Assembly (NCBI GenBank): GCA_017464425.1
Contig: JAFUDX010000034.1
Location: forward strand, 1-64,000
Direction: 5' to 3'
DNA from: Treponema sp.
GTDB taxonomy: Bacteria; Spirochaetota; Spirochaetia; Treponematales; Treponemataceae
Length of the DNA stretch: 64,000 nt
Shown: positions 9,129-16,097 of the stretch, in pieces
Layout of the letters: every line of letters begins with the position of its first letter
Numbering within the stretch: the stretch's first letter is position 1
The notes under the pieces: model-generated
The model's database searches: none
What the model was told of the DNA's origin: nothing
What the model saw: only the letters and a program-made list of their open reading frames with translations
Translations under genes and position numbers: made by a program

Positions 9129-10157
9129 ATGTATGAAAATTTGGTCATTACACAAGATATTAACGAAAACCGCTGTCCATTCTGTGAAAGTCAGAATCTC
9201 GAACATAACAATCGCAAATGGGAAACTTTATTTATCATTTGCCCTGTTTGTGGAAGATATGTTATCAACACTTTCGACTTAAAAAAACTTGAATCTGTAA
9301 AAGATAAAATCGCAGGGATTTTGTATCACTCAAAAAGGTCAGACACCCGAATTATAGGTGACAAAACTTTCTATGACGAGAATAAAAATGATTTTGCAAG
9401 ACCAAGATTTATTCCGCTTGATTCCGTGGAAGATTTATATCCGTCAAAGTTTTCAGCGAAAATCGAATATATGCTTTTAGACATTGCTCGGAAATCAGAG
9501 TTTTTCGGCAATACAATAGAGTATCCATACGAAACATTTTGCAGTGCCTTTTTTATCCACAGGTTTAATGTAGATGGAACGAAATTAGATTTTTTAAAAA
9601 TCAACCCCCAAATTCATAAAATCATCTCATATCTGGGGGGCAAAAATGTAGATTACGCCACGATTGGAAAAAGTATTAACGATGAATTCCCGATTCATGC
9701 AGAATTAAATTCAAACGGCTGGCAACGGATTGAAGAATTGGAAATTGCCGACAAAAACAACAAGAATATTTTTATTGCAATGTCGTTTGATGAAGAAGCA
9801 AAAATGACAAGGGAAGCTCTAAAATTGGGAATCACAAACGCTGGCTACCATCCGATTCTTATCGATGAGGTCACTCATAATCATCAGATTGTTCCCGAAA
9901 TGTTCAAGAAAATCCGAGACTCAAAATTTCTCGTCATTGACATTTCTATTCCGAACACGGGAGCATATTATGAGGCGGGCTATGCCTATGGCTTGGGAAA
10001 GGAAGTCATTTTTTGTTGCAAGAAAGAATCTTTTGACAGCCAAGAAAAGAATATGCGACCACATTTCGATGTAAGCCAAAAACAGATGATTGTTTGGAAA
10101 GATGAAGATGAATTAACAAAGAAACTTACACAGTGGATAAAATCATTATTTGAATAA
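9129..10157 (+). CDS. zinc-ribbon protein with nucleoside-deoxyribosyltransferase/TIR-like domain
   Basis: A 342-residue protein 18 bases after the endonuclease stop, so probably in its operon. Cys16/Cys19 (CPFC) and Cys38/Cys41 (CPVC) form an N-terminal zinc ribbon. A helical middle region follows. From about residue 213 the sequence NIFIAMSFDEE, then DEVTHNHQIVPEMF, FLVIDISIPNTGAYYEAGYA and GKEVIFCC has the strand/helix pattern and the conserved acidic and E-x-G-x-A positions of the nucleoside 2-deoxyribosyltransferase-like branch of the TIR/SLOG fold. Such domains cleave nucleotides and appear as effectors in defence systems. The position between restriction and modification genes makes a defence effector likely, but the activity is inferred. 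Confidence 0.7.
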   Translation: MYENLVITQDINENRCPFCESQNLEHNNRKWETLFIICPVCGRYVINTFDLKKLESVKDKIAGILYHSKRSDTRIIGDKTFYDENKNDFARPRFIPLDSVEDLYPSKFSAKIEYMLLDIARKSEFFGNTIEYPYETFCSAFFIHRFNVDGTKLDFLKINPQIHKIISYLGGKNVDYATIGKSINDEFPIHAELNSNGWQRIEELEIADKNNKNIFIAMSFDEEAKMTREALKLGITNAGYHPILIDEVTHNHQIVPEMFKKIRDSKFLVIDISIPNTGAYYEAGYAYGLGKEVIFCCKKESFDSQEKNMRPHFDVSQKQMIVWKDEDELTKKLTQWIKSLFE

Positions 10158-10197
10158 GGAAGTTGTAGTAAAATATTGACTGTTAAGAGGTGTGTAG

Positions 10198-10737
10198 ATG
10201 AAAAAAATATCAGTTGCTATTGTTATGATTTTGCTTTTTTTATTTGCTTTTACAAATCTAAGTTGTAAATCAAAGTTTTCAAAACAAAAATCAGAAGAAC
10301 ATTATTATTTTTACTTTGTAAATCAACCCCAAGACAAAAAAGAGTTACTTAGTCATAGAAGAATGGCTAGAGCCGAAATAGCTGCTAAATGGTCAGAATA
10401 TATTTATAATGTAGAAGATGTTGATAATGATTATAACAAAGTAGAAACTCTTTTCCAAAATATAACAGATGAGTTGGATATATATCATAAAAAAGAACTT
10501 GAATGGTTGGAAAAATATCAATCGTCACAAGAATGGCTTAACAATAGAACTCTATATGTTGAAAAGAAAAGCATCGACAATGGATATCGAACGGTGTCAG
10601 AGGAGAGAATAAACTATTTGAGAGGTTTAGCAGAAAAAGAAATTGGGAAGAAACCTCAGTGGGATTCGGTAGTAATTGATGAGATTTTGAGTTCACCAAT
10701 TAATAAACCTAAGAAAAAACGAAATAGATTTGAATAA
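10198..10737 (+). CDS. hypothetical lipoprotein inside the restriction island
   Basis: A 179-residue protein with a lipoprotein signal peptide (hydrophobic stretch, then FTNLSC with Cys23 as the lipidated residue; the lipobox is of the loose spirochaetal kind). The rest is charged, Lys/Glu-rich and mostly helical, ending PKKKRNRF. No family is recognised. It is AT-rich like its upstream neighbours and lies 40 bases after the zinc-ribbon gene stop. A lipoprotein is an unusual companion for restriction genes and may be passenger cargo or an immunity-type component; nothing in the sequence decides this. Confidence 0.6.
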   Translation: MKKISVAIVMILLFLFAFTNLSCKSKFSKQKSEEHYYFYFVNQPQDKKELLSHRRMARAEIAAKWSEYIYNVEDVDNDYNKVETLFQNITDELDIYHKKELEWLEKYQSSQEWLNNRTLYVEKKSIDNGYRTVSEERINYLRGLAEKEIGKKPQWDSVVIDEILSSPINKPKKKRNRFE

Positions 10738-10777
10738 AATATGTTCTTGCGAGTAATGTTTATCAGTGAGAAAGTAT

Positions 10778-11704
10778 TTAATAATTCATAATCAAAATTT
10801 CGTCCGTTTGTGCTATATTTTTTTTATGATAATTTGAATTGCTGTAGGAAAAATCCAAGTGATGACATATATAATTTTTGTGTGTGGTCAGCCAGTCTTG
10901 CAAGATTGCGTTTGTTTTGTTGTCGGTCGAAAGCACATTTGAAAGCGCGAAACGGATATTGTTTTCATTAAGTTCATCTAAGTAAGAAAGCAGTCGTTTT
11001 TCTTCCGCTTCGTTCCAAGATTTTTCGTTGTAGGTCGCGCAAGTGATTAAATACGGCGGGTCGGCGTAGACAAAATCTTGCTCGGTCAGTTCGCTTGGCG
11101 GTATTTCGGAAAAATCCTTATTTATAAAATAAATACTCTGCGTTCCAAGAGCGGTCAAAAATGATTTCAATTTGTTCTGCATTTTGATATTGAAATCGCG
11201 CTTGCCGACAGGAAGATTAAATTCTCCGTCCGAATTAAAACGGATTTGATTGTTGAACGAGTAAACAATCAGCACATAGAGCATTAAAAAATAATTTTCA
11301 TCTGTAGGCGACAGCGAATTGAATTTGTCGCGCAGGGCAGTAAAGCCGTTTCTGTTGAAATTTCCCAAACCGCTTGACGAGTTGCAGTTGTAAAAATCGT
11401 AGCCGTTCGCATTTGAATCGGACAAATTGAAATCTGCGATGATTTTTTTGATTTTTGGGAACAAGTCAGAAAAAGTTGTCTGCTTGAAAAAAGAAAGCAA
11501 TCCAATCAATTTTTCGTCTTTGTCGTTGCAGATAATTTTTTCAGCGGCAACATTCACAGCGACATTGCAACCGCCGCAGAACAAATCGACAAAAGTGTGA
11601 ACATTGTCGGGGAACAATGGCAAAAGTTGGGGAAGAAGTTTGTATTTTCCACCCATGAAGTTGAGCGGGGATTTTATGATGTCGGATTTTGCACTCAGTT
11701 GCAT
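10778..11704 (-). CDS. Dam-class DNA adenine methyltransferase M1
   Basis: A 308-residue N6-adenine methyltransferase of the D12/alpha class. The N-terminal PLNFMGGKYKLL motif is Dam/DpnII-like, the SAM-binding motif is DLFCGG (residues 40-45), and the catalytic motif is DPPY (215-218). It overlaps the end of the upstream methyltransferase gene by 10 bases, so the two are translationally coupled. Together they would protect the two strands of an asymmetric site cut by the AlwI-like nuclease. It converges on the lipoprotein gene with a 40-base gap. Confidence 0.88.
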   Translation of the reverse strand: MQLSAKSDIIKSPLNFMGGKYKLLPQLLPLFPDNVHTFVDLFCGGCNVAVNVAAEKIICNDKDEKLIGLLSFFKQTTFSDLFPKIKKIIADFNLSDSNANGYDFYNCNSSSGLGNFNRNGFTALRDKFNSLSPTDENYFLMLYVLIVYSFNNQIRFNSDGEFNLPVGKRDFNIKMQNKLKSFLTALGTQSIYFINKDFSEIPPSELTEQDFVYADPPYLITCATYNEKSWNEAEEKRLLSYLDELNENNIRFALSNVLSTDNKTNAILQDWLTTHKNYICHHLDFSYSNSNYHKKNIAQTDEILIMNY

Positions 11705-12702
11705 TTGCAGACAAAAAGCCTCTCTTCGTTGTCGAGATGTTCCGACTTTCCCGTGGTGAATGCCTTGAACTGCTCGGAAAAAGTCTTGACCGTGCCTTTT
11801 GCCTGCAAGGTGGTCAGAATCTCCGTGTCGGAAATGCGGGCGTTCGAGCGGTCATTGCCTTTCTTCGCCATATTGTTGTAGGAAACGACGATGTACTTTG
11901 CCCGCAAGTCGTGAATCAAGTCCGCAAAGGCTTTCGGCGCGGCGCGGGTGCAGTATTTGCTTTTAAGCGCGGTTCTGTCCATTTTCTTCGCAACGCCAAA
12001 GACTTCGGGCTTTTTCCAGCGGGCGATATTCTCCACAAGATGATACGCATCGCTGTACTGGCGCGAGTTATACGGCGGGTCGATGTAGACGACATCGGCG
12101 GAAATGCGTTTGGCGAGTTCGTTCGTGTCGCAGTTGAAACATTCGTTGTGGCGCAGGTTCGCGTTCGGTTCGGGAAGCGCAAGCGTCAATTCGTCCGTCA
12201 GCTCTGCATTTTGGCGGTAAGCGTCGTAATGTCCGCAGGTGTTCGCGATTTTATCCAAACCGTAAAGCAAGGAAGTAATGAGCATTGCCCGCTCTTTCGC
12301 ATTGATTTTCTGCGCGTTGTATTCGTTTTCGATGTATTCGCGGATAAAGCCGATTTTTGAGCACACTTTGTCGGAAAAATAAGTGTTTGCAAAGTTTTGC
12401 GTCATATAGTTTTCTTGATAGGGAATGTCGCTGTTGAAATATGCGATGTACTTTTCGATTTTCTTTTCGTCAAACGGCTCATCGGAAAACCAAGTGAGGT
12501 GGCAAAGATAGTTGCTGTAAAGAATATCATTTGTAATAAGTTGCTTATCTGTATAAGCCGAAGAAACCGCACCCGTTCCCGCGAAAATGTCCGCGAAAGT
12601 GTCAAAATCACCGCACTCCGCCGAAATCACATCGGTGATGAACGGGAGAAGTCTGTATTTGTTGCCGAGATAACGGCGGTTGTTGATTTTTGTCGTCTGC
12701 AT
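11695..12702 (-). CDS. Dam-class DNA adenine methyltransferase M2
   Basis: A protein of about 335 residues, D12 class. YLGNKYRLLP (11-20) aligns with the Dam N-terminal motif, DIFAGTG (38-44) is the SAM site and DPPYNSRQY (from 208) the catalytic loop. The frame is open to 12783, but the chosen start MQTTKINNRR (12702) leaves the usual distance to the first motif; ATG at 12723 is an alternative. No clear ribosome binding site precedes either, and a perfect inverted repeat covers this region. It is the first gene of the modification pair. Confidence 0.85.
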   Translation of the reverse strand: MQTTKINNRRYLGNKYRLLPFITDVISAECGDFDTFADIFAGTGAVSSAYTDKQLITNDILYSNYLCHLTWFSDEPFDEKKIEKYIAYFNSDIPYQENYMTQNFANTYFSDKVCSKIGFIREYIENEYNAQKINAKERAMLITSLLYGLDKIANTCGHYDAYRQNAELTDELTLALPEPNANLRHNECFNCDTNELAKRISADVVYIDPPYNSRQYSDAYHLVENIARWKKPEVFGVAKKMDRTALKSKYCTRAAPKAFADLIHDLRAKYIVVSYNNMAKKGNDRSNARISDTEILTTLQAKGTVKTFSEQFKAFTTGKSEHLDNEERLFVCKCN

Positions 12703-12710
12703 TTTTCTGT

Positions 12711-12747
12711 AATACTGTAACATAAATTTGGAGAAAATTACAGTATT
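12711..12747. promoter_or_regulatory. inverted repeat at the methyltransferase start
   Basis: AATACTGTAA (12711-12720) and TTACAGTATT (12738-12747) are perfect 10-bp inverted arms, 17 bases apart, directly upstream of the M2 start. Good candidate for an operator that autoregulates the methyltransferases, or for an mRNA hairpin at the start. Confidence 0.6.
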
Positions 12748-12777
12748 TTTGCAAAATAAAAAAAAATTGTGTAAAAT

Positions 12778-12891
12778 GCGCAAGGGATTGTAGGGGCAAG
12801 CCGCAAGGCTTGTTGCGGAATGAAATGAAGCAATGGAGCGATAGCGGAACCCCGAAAAGCCCGACCCGCCGACAGGCGGGGAACGCCCATC
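12778..12891 (+). repeat. dispersed repeat, copy 3 (right edge of island)
   Basis: Starts GCGCAAGGGATTGTAGGGG, then GAAGCAATGGAGCG, GGAACCCCGAAAAGCCCGAC and the CCGCCGACAGGCGG palindrome. It is in inverted orientation to copy 2, so both copies point their GGGATTGTAGG ends into the restriction island. Confidence 0.88.
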
Positions 12892-12898
12892 TTCCCCC

Positions 12899-14695
12899 CT
12901 AAATCTTCCACTCCGCTGCTTTGTTGTACTCTGCCCACATGTGCGCGTACACGCCGTCGGCGGCTTTCAGTTCGTCGTGCGTGCCAGTTTCGGCAATTTT
13001 TCCGTCTTTGAGGACGATGATTTTGTCTGCGCCGACGACGGTGGAAAGGCGGTGGGCTATCATGATGACGGTTTTGCCGCTCGTGAGGGTTTTGAGGGCG
13101 GCGTGGATGAGGGCTTCGTTTTCGGGGTCGGCAAAGGCGGTCGCTTCGTCAAGAACGATGACGGGCGCGTCCTTTAAGATGGCGCGGGCAAGGGCGACAC
13201 GCTGCTGCTCTCCGCCCGAAAGATAAGTGCCTTCGCTTCCGATAACGGTGTCGATTCCGTCGGGCAGTTTTTCGATGATGTCGGTGCATTGCGCGGCTTT
13301 GAGCGCGGAAAGCACTTCCTCGCGCGTGGCTTCGGGGCGGGCGGCGCGCACATTTTCTAGAATCGAGGTTTTGAATAGGCGCGAATTCTGGAACACGAAC
13401 GCGATTTTTTCCATAAGGACTTTCTGCGAAATCTCCTTCACATTCACGCCGCCAAGCAGAACTTCGCCCTCGCTCGCATCCCAAAAACGCGGAATCAGGC
13501 TTGCCGCCGTGGTCTTTCCGCCGCCGCTCGGTCCAACAAGCGCGACCGTCTGCCCGCTTTCGGCGGTGAACGACACATCACAGAGCGCAGGGCGGTCGCT
13601 TCCCGCATAGGTAAACGACACATTTCTGAATGCAATGCTGTTTCCGCTCGGTGACTTGGGATTTTCGCACTGTTCAAGGACGGGCGCGTCCATCACATAT
13701 TCGATTCGCTTTAGGGCGGTGTTTGCGAGAATCGTTCCGCTTGAAGCGAACATGATTTTTGCGAGCGCGGTTGAGATTATCGCGCTGAACACGGCGTAAA
13801 ACGCAAAATCCGTGACGAACGAGGCAAAATCTCCATGCGAAAGGGCTGCGGGTGCAAGCAAGAGAGATGCTGGCACAAGGAAAATGAACGCGCCTTCCGT
13901 CACCGTCAGGTTCACCGACTGGGGAAGGCGGCACACGCCGTCAGTGTACAGCTCCGCTTTTTCGCTGTAGTTTTCAATCGCCTCTTTGAACGCGCGAAAC
14001 GAATAGACGGTCTGCTGAAAAACTTTGACCACGGGAATGCCGCGCACATATTCCGTTCCCGCCTTCGCCATTTCGTCCTGCGCACTTTGATAAATCAGCA
14101 TAAGCTTGGCGTTCTTTCCGCTCATCATCACGCAGAGCATGGCAATCGAAATAACCGCTGAGAGCATACACGCCGCTCCCATTCGCCAGTCAAACACGAA
14201 CATCAAGACGAGCATCGCAACGAACATCGCCGCCGTTCCCACCATGTCGGCAAGGTTGTGGGCAAGGAGCGTTTCGGTCTCGCTTGCCGCGCCATCAAGC
14301 CTGTTCCTGAGCAGCCCCGACCCGTTCTCGTCAAAAAATCCGAGCGGCACTTTCATCAGATGCTCCATGCCGCGCTTTCTGATGTTGCTCGCCGTCTTGA
14401 ATGCCGCAAGGTGCGTGCACAAAAGCGCAAGAAAATAGATGGCGATGCCGAGCGTGGCAAAACCGAACGCAATCCAGCCGTAGCGGGCGATTTGGCTTGC
14501 ACGGGAAAAGTCGGGGGCTGCGGCAATCAGGTCGCGCAGGACGAGCCACACGCAGATGTAGGGAATCATGCCGCAGACTTGCGCCACGGCAGAAAGAAAC
14601 AGCCCCACGTAAGTGAGTGCCTTGTACGCGCCCGCAAACGCAAGGATGCGCGAAAGCGGGGATTTTTGTCTGGGTGATGTATGTGATGAAGCCAT
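12899..14695 (-). CDS. ABC transporter half-molecule (permease + ATPase), subunit B
   Basis: A 598-residue half-transporter: membrane domain about 20-320, ATPase domain with Walker A GPSGGGKTT, signature LSGGEQQR, Walker B IVLDEATAFADPENE and MIAHRLS switch. One oddity is Ala-Phe in the D-loop region, where Ser-Leu-Asp is usual. Subunits of this type generally lie next to their partner; here the partner (3499-5241) is 7.6 kb away across the AlbA_2 gene and the restriction island. Start has GGAG about 8 bases upstream. Substrate unknown; export or siderophore-type import are both possible. Confidence 0.88.
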   Translation of the reverse strand: MASSHTSPRQKSPLSRILAFAGAYKALTYVGLFLSAVAQVCGMIPYICVWLVLRDLIAAAPDFSRASQIARYGWIAFGFATLGIAIYFLALLCTHLAAFKTASNIRKRGMEHLMKVPLGFFDENGSGLLRNRLDGAASETETLLAHNLADMVGTAAMFVAMLVLMFVFDWRMGAACMLSAVISIAMLCVMMSGKNAKLMLIYQSAQDEMAKAGTEYVRGIPVVKVFQQTVYSFRAFKEAIENYSEKAELYTDGVCRLPQSVNLTVTEGAFIFLVPASLLLAPAALSHGDFASFVTDFAFYAVFSAIISTALAKIMFASSGTILANTALKRIEYVMDAPVLEQCENPKSPSGNSIAFRNVSFTYAGSDRPALCDVSFTAESGQTVALVGPSGGGKTTAASLIPRFWDASEGEVLLGGVNVKEISQKVLMEKIAFVFQNSRLFKTSILENVRAARPEATREEVLSALKAAQCTDIIEKLPDGIDTVIGSEGTYLSGGEQQRVALARAILKDAPVIVLDEATAFADPENEALIHAALKTLTSGKTVIMIAHRLSTVVGADKIIVLKDGKIAETGTHDELKAADGVYAHMWAEYNKAAEWKI

Positions 14696-14718
14696 GTTCG
14701 TTTCTCCAAGCAGTAAAA

Positions 14719-14734
14719 GTTAGTATATGCTAAC
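14719..14734 (-). promoter_or_regulatory. 16-bp near-palindromic operator, copy B
   Basis: Identical to copy A (GTTAGTATATGCTAAC), same orientation and the same 23 bases from the start codon of its ABC gene. On the gene strand it holds the -10 box TATACT. Confidence 0.75.
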
Positions 14735-14777
14735 AAAATGCAAAGAGAAAGTCAATGTGCTGTCATAATTGCTGTGT

Positions 14778-15980
14778 TCAAAGAGTCAAAAAACTCTCGT
14801 TGATTTTTCTCGCGCCGATGCCCATTTCGTCCATGCTGCCCTGCATTGCCTGAGTAAAGTTCTGCAAGCTGCTCACTTCCTGAAGAATCATCTTGTTTCC
14901 TTCGCTCATTTCAGCCGCCGCGTTTCTGACTTCGACGGTGCTGTCGTTCATGTTGTGGAGCGCGTCGGCAACGACCGCAAAGCCTTTTCCTGCCTCACCC
15001 GCATGAGCCGCCTCAATTGCCACGTTCATGGCAAGAAGATTTGTCTGCTCGGCGATTGCAGAAATTGCCGCATTCGCCTCTTGGAGCATTGCCGACTGCT
15101 GTTCGATTCGCTGAATCTGCTCGTTCACCGCCTGCTGCTTTACGATTCCGCTCTGAGTGTTGCTCTGGAGACTCTTGAACGAAGCCGCCATTTTGTCGAC
15201 GCTCATGTTGACCGAAGTGATGTTTCCAATCATCTCTTCGACATCCGCGCTTGCCTGCGTTACGCCAGAAGACTGCGTTTGAATCATATTCTCAAGCGAC
15301 TCGATGTTTGACGCGATTTCGTTGACCGCGCTCGCCGTCTAGTTCACGCTTCGCACCTGATTTGAAATCTGACCGTGCATGCTCTCAATGTTCGCGATAA
15401 TCTGCGTGATTGCCGCCGAAGTGTCTTGAGCAGTCGCGCTCATGTTCTGCCCCGCCTCGCTCAAATCATTCTTTGAGTTCTTCACATCGCTGATAATCGT
15501 CTGCATTTTTGTGGCAAATTTATTGAATCCGTCTACGACAGCCCCGATTTCATTGTTGAGTTTGATGTCAATACGGCGGGTCAAATCAGCCTCGCCCGAA
15601 GCGATTGCGTCCATCCCCTCATTCACGCGGTTCAAAGGCTTCAAGAGCCTGCTGATAAGAATTCCCGCGATGAGAATCGTAAAGATGACGGTAAGCGTTC
15701 CGCAGATCATCGTCTGATTGCGGATTTTTGTGACCAAATCATAAATCATGTCGGAAGGAATGGAGATTGCAAAACTCCACGGCGTGCCTAAAATCGGCTG
15801 AAAACATACCAAGTCCCGTGCGGCATCGTGACCTGCAACCGTGCCGTTTCCTGTTTCGCCCTTTACCATTCGTTTTGTCTGAATGAAATTAAGAATGGTA
15901 ATTGTGAGACCGATGCTCACCAACAAGACTACGAGAAGACTTGTGCGCCGTTTCTCGTTTTTTGCCACTTTTGTTGCCAT
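14778..15980 (-). pseudogene. decayed methyl-accepting chemotaxis protein
   Basis: The start at 15980 (AAGGAG upstream) gives two membrane helices, a HAMP domain (ILISRLLKPLNRVNEGMDAI onward) and a signalling domain. Three lesions are visible. The first helix is followed after about 20 residues by the last part of a Cache-type sensor (GTPWSFAISIP), so most of the sensor is missing. An in-frame TAG at 15339-15341 interrupts ...QVRSVN and the same frame continues [19 protein letters not shown] to TAG is the likely change. The C-terminus stops after KINESFLTL, about 50 residues early. The hairpin tip ([20 protein letters not shown]) is intact. Confidence 0.85.
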
Positions 15981-16097
15981 TAAAAACTCCTTATGTATGA
16001 CAGAGGAAAATAAAAGCGAAAAAGTCATACCTCAAGTAAATGCTATACCATATATATATTATTATTTATGTCAATTTTCTTCACTTTTTGCAGTAAA

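Noticed and set aside
15339..15341. TAG as a recoded amino acid in the chemoreceptor
   Set aside because: No sign of an amber-suppressing tRNA or other in-frame TAG codons in conserved genes; the gene has other lesions, so it is a pseudogene.
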